A stretch of DNA of 64,000 nucleotides. Source: Neoscytalidium dimidiatum. Taxonomy: Eukaryota; Ascomycota; Dothideomycetes; Botryosphaeriales; Botryosphaeriaceae. Under the pieces are notes generated by a model, which saw only the letters and a list, made by a program, of their open reading frames with translations, searched no databases and was not told the origin of the DNA. Within the stretch, counting starts at the first letter, position 1. Every line of letters begins with the position of its first letter. Where the stretch lies: positions 1,922,001 to 1,986,000 of the forward strand of contig CM074700.1 in assembly GCA_037367355.1 (NCBI GenBank), in the 5' to 3' direction. Shown in pieces: positions 46,459 through 57,401 of this stretch. The position numbers were made by a program, and so were the translations under genes.

Positions 46459-47745
46459 ACACGATCCTTGACACGGCAAGCCGCGGCTTCTTCAGAAGCA
46501 TCACCCTGGCGAAGATACGTAGCACGTCACGATTCCCCTACGTACGGCCCGCCCTTTCTACAATCTCAATCATTTGATAGCGACAGCTGCATGCTCTGCC
46601 TGCTTGTGCGGCTCCTGTTGCGGATCTAAGCACCAACTTTTGACATTCCTTTACAAGGCGTTTGGACACTTGACGACTATACCCCAACATCACCTGCTTT
46701 CATAGCTGCTGCATGGGTCAAAGTTCTAGTTGTTTTTCCCCCTCTTTCTTGAGCCATTACGCTCTCAGCCCGCCTGAGCTTGAACTCGCCTTCGAAGCGG
46801 CATGCGTGGAGTTCTCTGACCGTGCAAGGCGAGTCTTCCCATAGTATTCACTACTGCGGTCAGATACAGACGTCACCGCGGCCAAAATCATCAGCATCAC
46901 TAACATCATCAATGGGACAACGCGGTCAGCATGGAGGATGGTGGCGGACTGCAGGCGCTTGCAAAAGACTGCGCGCGAGGGCAGGTTCTTTGACGCAAAG
47001 AAGTCAGCGTGCACTGGTATCCAGAAAAGCGCCTGCGTCGGAGTTTTATTTAATTATTTTTTTGGCTTATCCAAATGGACTGGTTTTTGACTGAAAGGCG
47101 GAGCAATTGAGGCGAGAGAATGGGGAGTTATTGGGTTTGTTTCGTAGGCATGCGGGAACAGTCGGTCAATTCTGGGCTGAAGTCTGCATTGGCAGCGGCT
47201 GAGGTAGATCTCATAGGGGCAATGTAAGAAATGGAGAAATAAGAAAACACATCAATAGCACTCTACATTGGAGCGGCTTCTTCGGGGCGCATACGTGCGG
47301 AAAGAACCTTGACTTATGCATGGTGTCCATTGTTCCAACTCCCATAATGAGTATAACGCTGGAAATATGTGAAAGTGATGAACATACAGACAGTTCATTC
47401 ATTAATCAGCCAATGATGATGCCAAAAATTGACGCTTTATGGGCGTCACGCATTATATTCATCATCTGCTAATCCGCTCTAAGAAAACTGTTGTTTCGGT
47501 ATGCAAACCGCCAGAGCTGTCATCACCTAGCTGCGCTTTTCCATCATTGTCTCTCTACTCTTCCCCATCGTCCCAAGCCTCCGTCATTTGTTAGTAGCCC
47601 TTTTAATTCCTCCTGACGCTCCAAAACTCCCCGCGTGCCCATTATGGGATACCCGCTTGTAAGATAGCATTGTAGAGCAGAGTATGCTTGGTTCCAGTCA
47701 TTGTCTTGCTTGCGTTCTTCCTTGGGGTTAGACCCGTTTCTATGT
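46459..47745. other. F-box/SEC13 convergent intergenic region
   Basis: 1.3 kb. A hydrophobic frame at 46757-47014 (minus) begins with GTG and lacks family similarity. Otherwise nothing supported. Confidence 0.5.
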
Positions 47746-48979
47746 TCACTCCTCGATCGTCTTGATACACTCCCAGCCGCCAGTCAGCTTCTCCTTCCAC
47801 AGGCTGACCTTGTTGTCGCTAGTGCTGACGGCCAGGACGTTGCCGCTCAGGCTCCAGCTCGCGCGCCAGGCCACGGCGTCGAAGTTGAGGGTCGTTTGTT
47901 GCCAGTCGCCTGTGCATGGATATCGTTAGCGAATGCCGGTACTCAAGAAGGGATCGAAGGGAAGAGCCTTACCGAGCGAAGGATTCGTGCTCGTCCAGAT
48001 CTTGACCGTCTTGTCCTGCGAGGCCGAGGCGATATAGGCCTTGGACAGCACGGTCGGCGACCAGGCGACGTCGCGCACCCAGTCCGTGTGGCCGGACAGC
48101 GTGCTGGTGGCCGTGTACGTGTTGGCCTCCGGGCTCCACTCCCACACCTTGACCAGGCAGTCGCTGCCGCCGGTGACGAAGCGGCGCAGCGGGCCGGCAG
48201 CAGCGCCTCCGGCCGCGGGGGCGGCGCTCGCGACGGCGCCCGGCGCGATGCTCGGGGCCCACGACACGGCGTTGACGCCCAGACCGTGCGCCGGCAGGAT
48301 CTGGTGCGCCCACGCGCCGTCGCGGAACTCGAGCACGGAGACGTTGCCGTCGCTGCTGGCGCACGCGAGTATGCAGCCCGCGTCGTGCGGCGCCCAGGAG
48401 ACCAGGTTGACGGAGGCGGAGTGCAGCTCGGAGACGTGGACGCGTGTCCACTGGTTGTTTTGCTCGCGCCAGATGAAAACCTTGCCGTCGTAGCTGGCTG
48501 AGGCTAGGATGTTGCCGTACTTGGGGTGTGCCTGTGGTGTGGGTGGGCGTGGTTAGATGGTGAGAGGACGGTGCGATCTGACTGCGAGGAGACGTACCCA
48601 AGATACACACCAGACAGCGCCCTCGTGTCTGTGAGAGAATCAGCCTTTATCCAATACACACCTCGTCCTTCTCGAGTGTCCCATGGCCGTTTGCTTACCC
48701 CTTCAACGTCTCGGTGAGCCTGTGAGTGTCGCCCTCAACTTCAAAGATCTTGATGGTCTTGTCGGAGGAGCAAGTCGCTAGCCTCCTGCCGTAGTAGTCC
48801 AGGACAGCATCGTGCTGTGTGCCAAAGTCTGGGTATTAGCGGAGGTCCGTTTGCGGGAGCAGGTAGTCGGGAGAGTAGGCTCGGCGTACAATCATGTCAT
48901 CGTGACCGGAATTTTGAATTACTTGCGCCTGAGCATTGTTAGACGAGCTCTGGGAGCTATAATATTGAGAGCTTACCAT
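47746..48979 (-). CDS. SEC13: SEC13 COPII/nuclear pore WD40 protein
   Basis: Six-bladed WD40 subunit of the COPII outer coat, the Y-complex of the nuclear pore, and SEACAT. The first exon is only the ATG (48979..48977), followed by a 48-nt intron (48976..48929) and [13 protein letters not shown]; the next exon continues [22 protein letters not shown] units: [49 protein letters not shown] then [11 protein letters not shown], and the last [20 protein letters not shown] ending ECIKTIEE. An Ala/Gly-rich insertion sits in the fourth blade ([17 protein letters not shown]), a known fungal feature. About 320 residues. Confidence 0.95.
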
Positions 48980-49314
48980 GTCTGCGGATGTGGAGGAGGA
49001 ATTGGTGGAGATATGAGTGTCTGGTGGGAATGTTAAACGTGGAAGCTGCCCGAGACGGGACACTGCGGCGGTGCGGCGTCAGTGATGCAAAGTACACAAA
49101 CACGCCAAGGGAGTTATCTGACTCAGTGGCCACAGGGCCGACATATCGGAGCCCTGACGTGGAGCCTACCTCGGCGCCAGCGATAGCGCGGGGACCGGGC
49201 ACCTTGTTGCCGCCGCAGCTTTCACATGGCCTGTTCCCTATCTTACGACTCTCAGCGCATTTTCGTCCAGTTTTTATTCTTGAATTTTTCATTCTTCGAA
49301 GCTGCACACAAGCC
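48980..49314. promoter_or_regulatory. SEC13/PEX20 bidirectional promoter region
   Basis: 335 bases between divergent start codons. No gene; both promoters are expected here. Confidence 0.5.
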
Positions 49315-51156
49315 ATGGCAGATGCTCTCTGCGGGCCGTCCAACGCGCTCCAGAACTTCCAGAAGCACAGCTCCGTCGATCGGACTTTACAGCAAGACCG
49401 ACTGGTCTCACGACAGTCGCCGCAGCAGGTACGAGCGCCCACATCATCCAGCTTCCGCAATCGGAGTTTCTGGATTCTGACATTTTGCTTGGTGTTCAGG
49501 ATTTCAGAACTGCTTCGGGCCATCATGCGGGCGCATTAGACCCAGAATTCGAGGCCTTCCAGGCTGGCCATCCACCGCCGCAGCCCGAGGCCTTCCAGCG
49601 CTTCCCCGCCCAACATGCGCCTCCGCCGAACTTCGCTGGGCCGGCTGCCCTCCCCGACTGGGCTGCAGATTTCCAACGATTGCATGTCTCTTCTCCACCT
49701 CCGCTCCAGCAGCAGCACTTCTCAGCGCAAGCACCGCAGCATAATCACACAGCATCATGGCACCACGAATTCCTACGGCAACAGCAAGGTTCACCTTCAG
49801 CACCACAGATGTCGGCGGGCCCATCGCGACCAATGTATAGTGGCGCGCCAATGATGGGCTTTGGCGCGGGGCAGTTCGCGCACCAGCAGCCGTTCATGGC
49901 GCAACAGGATATGAACGCGCAGGCGAAGCAGAAGGACCCTATGTTCGACGACGCTGCATTTGAGAGCGCTTTCGATGCTGCGGCGGCCGAAATACTGGAA
50001 GCGGAGAAAGTAGCGGAAACCGAGACGCTGGTTATGGAACAACCGGAGCAACGGCCTTCTTTATCAAGGTGGGAAGAGGAGATCGAGACGATGTTACCTC
50101 CGGAAGGTGACTCAATATTGGCCTTCATGAAAGAGCATGCATTCAGTAGGTCATCACTATTTGCACAACGTCTTCTTGCTAATAGTCGGTCTAGATGAAT
50201 ATTGTCGCCATCAGATGTCGGAATATTTACCACGTGCCAATACCCGAGACCCCTCTGCAGTACCGGACCACAGTCTTGCGTCGCTTTACATGAGTGCTTT
50301 GGAAAAGTTAGAGAGCAAGGGAAAACTTCAGGACCACGCCCCGGATCCTCTCCTGGAACGCGTGTTGAGTGAGATTGTGGAGTCACAAGATCTTCTCTAC
50401 GACGAGCAGTTCATGTTCCGAGCTAGAGCATCAAGACTTCGGGAGCGAATCCAAAGTAACCATTCCCGCTACTTCGACCAAGAAGAGTCCCAGAGGGTTA
50501 GGGAAGCGGAAGACCCTCGATTGAGGACAGCTCGCCTGAGGATGTTCCAAAATTCTTTGCAGAACCAGGAAACTATCTCGGCAGCGGACAAGCAACAACT
50601 CGAGGCTGCAAAGTTCAACCAGCTGGTGGCAGACGTTGGTAGCGAATCAAGATTCTTCCCAGTGGAAGCAAGTAGAACTGTGGCAGGCACGGATATCAGA
50701 ACAACGATACAATCTGAGCTGTCCACGTTAAATCAACGGCCAGAGGGACTCCTGCGAAACATGAGTCCTCCGGAGATGGTGTTGAATGAGATCTCCCATC
50801 CTCTTCAGCAACAACCAGCTGAGCAGCAGCAGCAGCAGCAGCAGCGCGATCAGCTCAATAACGACGACGAAGAGCTGGCGAGGACAGCTGGTCAGCTTGT
50901 GGAGAGTGTGGCCCATGACACAAGCCAGAAGTTCGTGCAGAGCAGATTCCTCGCCCTGATGAGGCAGCTTCGCGACCGCGAAGTCCGTGTCGACGGGGAT
51001 AAGATAGTCGAAGTCAGTGAGCCCTTTCATCCCCTTCTTTCCGCCGCAGGAGAGTTCCTTCGGACGCGAGAAAGCTCAGCAGCGGAGACGCAGCATCATC
51101 ACTTCCCTCCGCACCCGGAGCACGTCACTTGCAGAGTCTTTGGATGTCCTACGTGA
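49315..51156 (+). CDS. PEX20: PEX20 peroxisomal PTS2 co-receptor
   Basis: Fungal co-receptor that, with PEX7, imports PTS2 matrix proteins. Start MADALCGPSNALQNFQKHSS then VDRTLQQDRL (ATG at 49315); the conserved Cys lies near residue 6. An intron joins PQQ to DFRTASGHHAG. There is a WxxxF-like pair (WAADFQRL, WHHEFLRQ). A second intron (about 50142-50194) gives EHAFNEYCRHQM. The C-terminal PEX7-binding block ends DEELARTAGQLVESVAHDTS, then LALMRQLRDREVRVDGDKI. The 3' end is uncertain: the unspliced frame ends at 51156, but a good donor (GTGAGC near 51019) could splice to an acceptor near 51196 and end at 51264. About 555 residues in the unspliced model. Confidence 0.87.
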
Positions 51157-53968
51157 ACCGCGGCAAACGCTAATACTTATTTTCCATCCCTCACAGACGA
51201 CGCCAGCTTCGCAAATCCCATCAGGCCAGCAGGACCTGGACCTTGGCCGCAATGGCGGCGATGATAGCAATAGGACCATGACTGGAGCGCTGCAGGCTGA
51301 AGGAAATGACGACCACGATATTGGTGAGTTGCGCGCTTAATCCCGCGTCCGCTTGTGGAGGACAGCTTTTTCTTCCACGAGAAGAAGAGCGGCGCCATCA
51401 AAGGGATGATGAGGCAGTGGTGGTGAAGTGCCTCTCAGCCCGAATCAGTTAGCACGGCGCAAATAATAACCGGTAGGTTGGCGCGCGCGCCGGATCCCTC
51501 GCGAATAGCCGTCTCTTTTTCCACAACATATGATCGGATGGGCAGCACAAGCTGATTGTTGATGGTCTTCTGGCAATAAAGCGCGTTCTTCGGAGAGATA
51601 CCCCAGCCCGTTGCCGCCAGTCGATGGGGGAAGGTCGTACGTGAATGGCTGCTTCTTTAGGAGGGATGGGCAGTTGGTGTGAGGGATATTGGGCTTTGCT
51701 TCTTTGTTCGTTGAGCTGGATAAATGCTCATCATATCATGGGCTTTGGGCATGCATTGGATGGCTCACAGCCAAGGCGTTAGTCATAGGCAGGATTGGCT
51801 ACATACTGATTGAGAACATGAAAATGGCGCTTCCTCAATTGATAACCAAAGCTTCGTTGTATGCGCAGCTGCATTTCTTATATCTGAGTCTCATATCCTT
51901 GGCGGGATTGTCTGCCTTTCCTGGAAATGCTCACTCCAGACAAGACTTTATCTTTGTTTTGCAGCAATGCCACCTGGGGTCGTAGCACTCATGTGGATGA
52001 GCCTGTGAAGGGAGGAAGTTACTGGGATAGACGCCGCAATGCTTGGCCAGATTCAGTGTTGGCTTTGTTTCTGCTTGGCACCGCAATGCTGAACTGGACC
52101 TGCCAGAGAGAGCTGTCTTGGCAGAAGTTTCTTTGAAGGACTTACCTGCCGAGTCATCGCTTCCGACCAGAGAGAATATGCTGTGCAGTCTGTCCCCTTA
52201 TTTCTGAAACAAATGGAAATTGCCTGTTGTGTTGCTTCGACCCACTTCACAGCAACTCCAAGCCGTTGAGAAGAGAACAGCCGGAATTGTGGGTCAAGAG
52301 GCGTCGCTTATGTTGAGGTATCGGAGTTGGTGAGTCGGCGCATACCGTGGAAGTAGGAGTGGAAGGCGGCGCGGCGGCGAGGGTGGGGCGGACGGAAATC
52401 GCTAGCGAATGCAATAGAACACCGTAGCAGTGAGGTCGTGTTGTGGCTCTGAAAAGTTACGTGCAGCAATGACACAAGTGAGGCAGCAACTGTGCAGGCA
52501 GTCGCGATGAAGTGTGTGGGCGACGCAGGTGGGTGCGACGGCGATAGCGCGCCGCAGGTCAACACCATGCAGAACATCATGACCGCATCATGAGATCATG
52601 GTGAAGACAACAGCGACCAAGCACTGGTACAGACATCGACAGATGGCAGGTAACACCTGTCCCTCAGTCCTCCAGTGAATGGGAATTTATCTTCCTCAAG
52701 AGCCAGCTCAAGACCAGCCACTCAACGAAGAAAAGAGCCTCAGAATCCTCTTCACTGGCTCTTTCCCAGGGGAAAAACGGTTTCCTGTTGCCAGGACCGA
52801 CCAAAACCCCAGCCCGCACGAGTCGATGTCCGCCCGAAGACCCTCGTGTAGGCATTATTACTTACCACTGCAGGCGTTGCCGCCTACAGTTGGCGAAGGT
52901 AATACGCCAGCACTCACCGTTGCAGGCGTCCATTGCCATTGGCAGTGAACAGTACCAAGGCAATTCGACCCCGGGCTCGAAGAAAGAAAAGAGGAGTTGG
53001 TGCAGAGGAGGAGGTAGGTATATATACCCTTAGGGGGAGGGCCGTTGATGATGGCACTTGACCGAAAAATGGCGCTAAGGGCAATCGTGCATATTGAAAG
53101 CCAGGCTGCAGGCACGTCTTGGGGCCTAGAAACTGCCACGCCTGTGAAGGTGCCTGTAAAATCGGGATTAGCGTCTAGATTGCACTTCTGCCTGGCGAGG
53201 CGGGCGAATCTACTGCGCCGATCATTTGAGCAACGTCCGCGCTAGACTATATCCGGTTGGCTGGCTGTGCAGGAGACTGCTCGCTTAGTTGATCTGTCGT
53301 GCTAGTTTGGCCTGTTGTCCTGGAGGGCAGGTGCGGTTCCGCGGACCGGCCCGCGTGGCTTCCTGGTCAGTGTGGATGATGTGATTGCATGCGGCTGCGG
53401 CGGACAATCACATGCGGGCCAACGCACAAGAGGGGCTAGTGTGACTGCTCCTGTTGTTTCTGCTGTACCTGTGTCCTGCTAACTGTGGCCTGGTGGTGGC
53501 TTTCGTTTGCTGGCTGCATACAGAGTCGATTGTTCCTATTTAACAATGATTTTGTTCGTGGGAACCACATTTTGAGATACGGAACTTCAGTTCCGCTAAG
53601 CCACAGGCAAGCAATGTATCTTGAGCGTTCTTAGTGACGGTCAGCATCGCACTTCTGGTGTTGAACGCACAGCTCATACACGTGCAAAGGCTCTGTTGAC
53701 CATATCTGCTTCGCCACCCGCACTACGATTACGATTGCCGAATCGGGCGTGCCGGATGACTCAGACGTAGCACAATCAGTATGATACATCGTGAACCACA
53801 ATTAACACCATCCCATAGTTTGAAATTCCTTTAAAGCCGCCCTTTTGCATATCTGCCTAAGACCAGAGAAGTACACACGGAGTACCCCACCACCCCCACA
53901 TCGAATTCACGTCCACATACGAAATAACGAACAACACCAAAGGGCGTTCTTTCCCTCCGCACATCAAT
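51157..53968. other. Gene-poor stretch before the RtcB gene
   Basis: 2.8 kb with no supported gene. The left end may hold the last PEX20 exon. Frames at 51689-51985 and 52858-53139 lack ATG starts or family signal. A TATATATA run occurs near 53020. No tandem or inverted repeat of note was recognised. Confidence 0.45.
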
Positions 53969-55711
53969 ATGCCTTCAACGCGCCTCACGGTCGCGCTTAA
54001 CGCAAACCGAAATTCCAAAACAATCATCCTCCTCCCCAGCACATCGCCCACCGACCCGTCCGCTGGCCCAACCTCCATCCGCGCTCAGGTCCTTAAATCC
54101 GCGCAAGCGAAGCTGCGCCTAAAAGTCAGAAAGACCGTCCCACCCCGCTTCTTCGCGGTCCGGAGCGCCGCCGAGCTGCTTACGGCCGCCGACTGGGCGC
54201 GCGCGTTCCGCGACGACGCGGTGATCCTGGTCAGCGCGGGCGAGGACTTCGTGGGCAAGACGGACGACGGCGACGGCGAGGCTGCCGCCGCGCACGCGAA
54301 CCCGGACGCGACCATCGCGGACCTGGCGCACGCGGCCTACGTCGACCCCGTCTCGCGCACGCAGCTGCGCATCGCCGCGACCACCCTGCCCGGCATCGTG
54401 CACGCCGCGGGCCAGCCGGACCTCCATCCCGGCACCAAGTTCCCGATTGGTGCTGTCTTCGTGAGCGAGGGGTGGATCCATCCGCCGCTCATTGGCGGCG
54501 ATATCGGCTGCGGGATGGCCTGGTACAGGACTACGCTGTCGGCGGCGCAGGTCGACGGGGAGAAGGGGCGGAAGGTGGCGGAGCGGTTGAGGGGCTTGGA
54601 GGGCCCGTGGAGGAGTCAGGAGGAGAGGGAGTTTTGGCTGGGGGAGGGGGGCTCAGCGGGCGAGCAGTGGGATCGCAGTCTGGGGACGATTGGCGCGGGG
54701 AACCATTTTGCCGAGATTCAAGTCGTGGAGCGGGCGGATGAGGGGGTCGGGTTGAGGGAAGGGGAAGTGGTGTTGTTGGTGCATTCTGGGTCGAGAGGGT
54801 ATGGCGGCGACGTCTTGAAGAGGTTCACGGCTGACGGGCCTGTCTCGCTGAGGGAGGGCGAGGAGGTAACGAAGGCGTACTTGGAGGAGCACGACCGCGC
54901 TTGCAGGTGGGCGAAGGCGAACCGCGATCTCATCGCTCTGCGCTTCTTAGAGGTGCTGGAGTCTGATGACGCGTGGTCTATCGGCAGCAACTACGCCTGC
55001 GTCGAGTGTGGAGCTGAGGGTCTCCGATCGCTCGTTGAGGGCTCCCGCGAGTCTGTCAAGTCGCGGAAGGTGGTCGACATCTGGCACAACAATGTCCAGC
55101 GCGTGCAGTGGCCGCCTAAGCCCCCAGGTGATATCTCGTTGGAGTCGAACATCACGACCGCAACTTCCTCCCTAAGCCTTTCGTCCACACCGGAGCACCA
55201 AGATTACGCCTACATCCACCGCAAAGGCGCCGCACCGACGCTTGATCCAGATACCTTCAAACCTCTCTCCATACTTCCTCTCCCAGGCAGTCGCGCCACC
55301 CCAACTGCGATTCTGACACCAAACTTCTCCCCAACTAACGCGCACGGAGCCACAAACGCTCTCTCATTAGCCCACGGGGCAGGTCGTGCTATGTCCCGGG
55401 GCAAAGCTTTGCAGAGCCTGAGTCACAAATACAAAGGCGATGTCGAAGGCTTGCTGAGGCCGGGCAAGATCGCGGCTTCCGCTGCTGCTGCTGCTGCTGC
55501 GATGACAGAAGATGATGAGGGGCCAAGGAGAGGAGCAGAGAAGGGGGAGGGCACCTGGGTTGTCTGCGAGGAGAAGCAGCTTGTGTGGGAGGAGGCTCCG
55601 GAAGCGTATAAAGATGTTTGGGCTGTGGCGGGAGATTTGGTGAAGGCAGGCGCCGCAGAGGTAAGGGGATGGTGCGCGCCGAGGATCAGCTACAAAGTCA
55701 GAAGTCGGTGA
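53969..55711 (+). CDS. RtcB-type RNA ligase
   Basis: 3'-phosphate/5'-OH RNA ligase family; in bacteria, archaea and animals it seals tRNA halves or repairs RNA. Single exon, 580 residues, GC-rich. RtcB motifs in order: HPGTKFPIGAVF; IGGDIGCGM with metal Asp178 and Cys181; LGTIGAGNHFAEIQ with His246; LVHSGSRGYG with His272; DIWHNNVQ with His373; YIHRKGAAP; and LAHGAGRAMSR with the guanylated-type His469. All metal and nucleophile positions known for RtcB appear retained. A long N-terminal part (residues 1-130) precedes the core. A disordered loop and a poly-Ala run follow the core. Canonical fungal tRNA ligation uses TRL1, so the role here is open. Confidence 0.9.
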   Translation: MPSTRLTVALNANRNSKTIILLPSTSPTDPSAGPTSIRAQVLKSAQAKLRLKVRKTVPPRFFAVRSAAELLTAADWARAFRDDAVILVSAGEDFVGKTDDGDGEAAAAHANPDATIADLAHAAYVDPVSRTQLRIAATTLPGIVHAAGQPDLHPGTKFPIGAVFVSEGWIHPPLIGGDIGCGMAWYRTTLSAAQVDGEKGRKVAERLRGLEGPWRSQEEREFWLGEGGSAGEQWDRSLGTIGAGNHFAEIQVVERADEGVGLREGEVVLLVHSGSRGYGGDVLKRFTADGPVSLREGEEVTKAYLEEHDRACRWAKANRDLIALRFLEVLESDDAWSIGSNYACVECGAEGLRSLVEGSRESVKSRKVVDIWHNNVQRVQWPPKPPGDISLESNITTATSSLSLSSTPEHQDYAYIHRKGAAPTLDPDTFKPLSILPLPGSRATPTAILTPNFSPTNAHGATNALSLAHGAGRAMSRGKALQSLSHKYKGDVEGLLRPGKIAASAAAAAAAMTEDDEGPRRGAEKGEGTWVVCEEKQLVWEEAPEAYKDVWAVAGDLVKAGAAEVRGWCAPRISYKVRSR

Positions 55712-57401
55712 AGGGGTGGATTAGTTTGTTGGAATTGAAGCTCACTGTGGAATTGTAGCATACCCCATGAGGGTAGCTTCATTCGTTTTCGAGTAGTATG
55801 GCCTGAGAGTCCCTTGGAGCTGCTGGGTGGTGATAAGCAAAATAAATTTACCATTCTAGGGGCTCAAGTTCTTACACTTACAGGCTCTCCTATGGCATTA
55901 TAAAGTCTTCTTCTTACTTTTTTTGTGAAAAAAAAAAAAGGACAAAAGAACGCCAGTGTCGCGATTCCTTGTCTCATTGAAAATCGCCAGAACAAGCTAG
56001 TGGAGGGAACACACTATACCTCGAAGCCTGAGTCAAGACGTAGAAGTGACTTTTGGTGTGAATAATCGATTCCAAGTAGCCTGCGCTAAACCAGTACCAA
56101 CACTCTGTAATTGGGGTGATGCGCCGAATTCTTTCTACCTTTCTCTGGATTTTGGGCAATGACAACGGCCGGATGGCAGACCGTCATCAGTACCGATTAG
56201 ATTGAAAATCCAAACCAACGGAGCCTGGTTGATCCAATTAGCATTTCGGAGGAAGATCCGCCTCTCTGGGTACATTAGCTCCGGGCCGAGCCCTGCTTTT
56301 GGTGGCAGCGTCTATTCAAGCGCGAGGAAGCGGGTTGGGGCACTTGAGCACGAGCGGTAGCTGCCGCACGTTGGCTGGAATGTCAAAGAAGCGGCGGATA
56401 CATGCGGAAGGCTAGGTGCATATGCGCGACGTATTATATCAGTTCGGATAACGCGCCATCGTCCCGTAATGGACCGCGGTCGACAGAAGCAGCTAAGAAA
56501 CAAGCGTTGTTCAAACCGGGGATGCTGCCGGGTCGCGTTTCCGGTTGGAAGGAAACATCCGCAGCGATCTGCGACCCAATGGCGTGTGGCGGCGCTGTGT
56601 CGTTCGTCGCCCTCGCCGAGCTTGCGGGTAATCATACGTGGTGGGGTTGTGAGGTGGTGAGCTCGCCTGGCGGGGTTCCACAGCACGAGTAGCCAATTCG
56701 GAGAGGTCTATCTCGTCTTGATGGGCTCAGAGAGCGACGCTAGCGAGGTTCCAGCATCACGTCAGGTATGCGATACCAGAGGCTGACTTACCGCCAGTCC
56801 CGCACGCCACGCTGATGGTGTTCGTCTCCACAGCGCACAGAGTCTGAAAGCTCCCCGCCTCATCGTTCGCGTCTAGGCCTTTGATTTTGCGGGAGCTGCC
56901 TCGCTTCCGCAGAAACCCTGCGGCTGACGCTGTGAGCGCGGGCACGGCAATGCAGCCATGGACCCGGAAGGACTGCCCTCTGTCAGCAGTCGTCAGCCGT
57001 GCAGCGGCAGGAGCAACAGGCCCTGGGCAGGTCCCAGTGACCCGACACAAAGGCGACGATCCAGCCGCCGCACGTGGTTGCGACTCAAGAATTGCCCGCA
57101 ACGCCCGTGCTGTAGCAGCAATCGAAGATGCAGGCGCGTCGCCGCTATGCCGCTTGTGGTAGTGGGGACATGGATGCACTACGCCGCAAGAACAACACAC
57201 AGCTCTAGCCACGCCGCACTAATGCGCCTGCCACTTCGTCGTGATAAGTCGACGAGTGGGGTAACCACCGCGCCAATGCTTTCCACTTAACCTCAGACCA
57301 ACTCCGGCTTCTATTTCTGCGCCTCACCACCACCCGTCTTCTTTTCTTCTCTGCACTTTCTTGTTTGCCAACCCTTTCTTTCACTTTGCTTTTCCGCAAG
57401 C
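55712..57401. other. RtcB/P450 intergenic region
   Basis: 1.7 kb. No gene or RNA recognised; small frames on both strands lack starts or similarity. A polypurine/polypyrimidine run lies near 55918-55940. Confidence 0.5.

Noticed and set aside
46757..47014. Minus-strand frame with a hydrophobic stretch between the F-box and SEC13 genes
   Set aside because: Starts at GTG, has no family signal and no ATG, and is compositionally like surrounding intergenic DNA.
51689..51985. Plus-strand frame in the gene-poor stretch
   Set aside because: Begins at TTG; no recognisable domain; not extended by plausible splicing.
56757..57212. Cys/Ala-rich minus-strand frame before the P450
   Set aside because: No ATG in good context and no family similarity; lies in the P450 promoter region.
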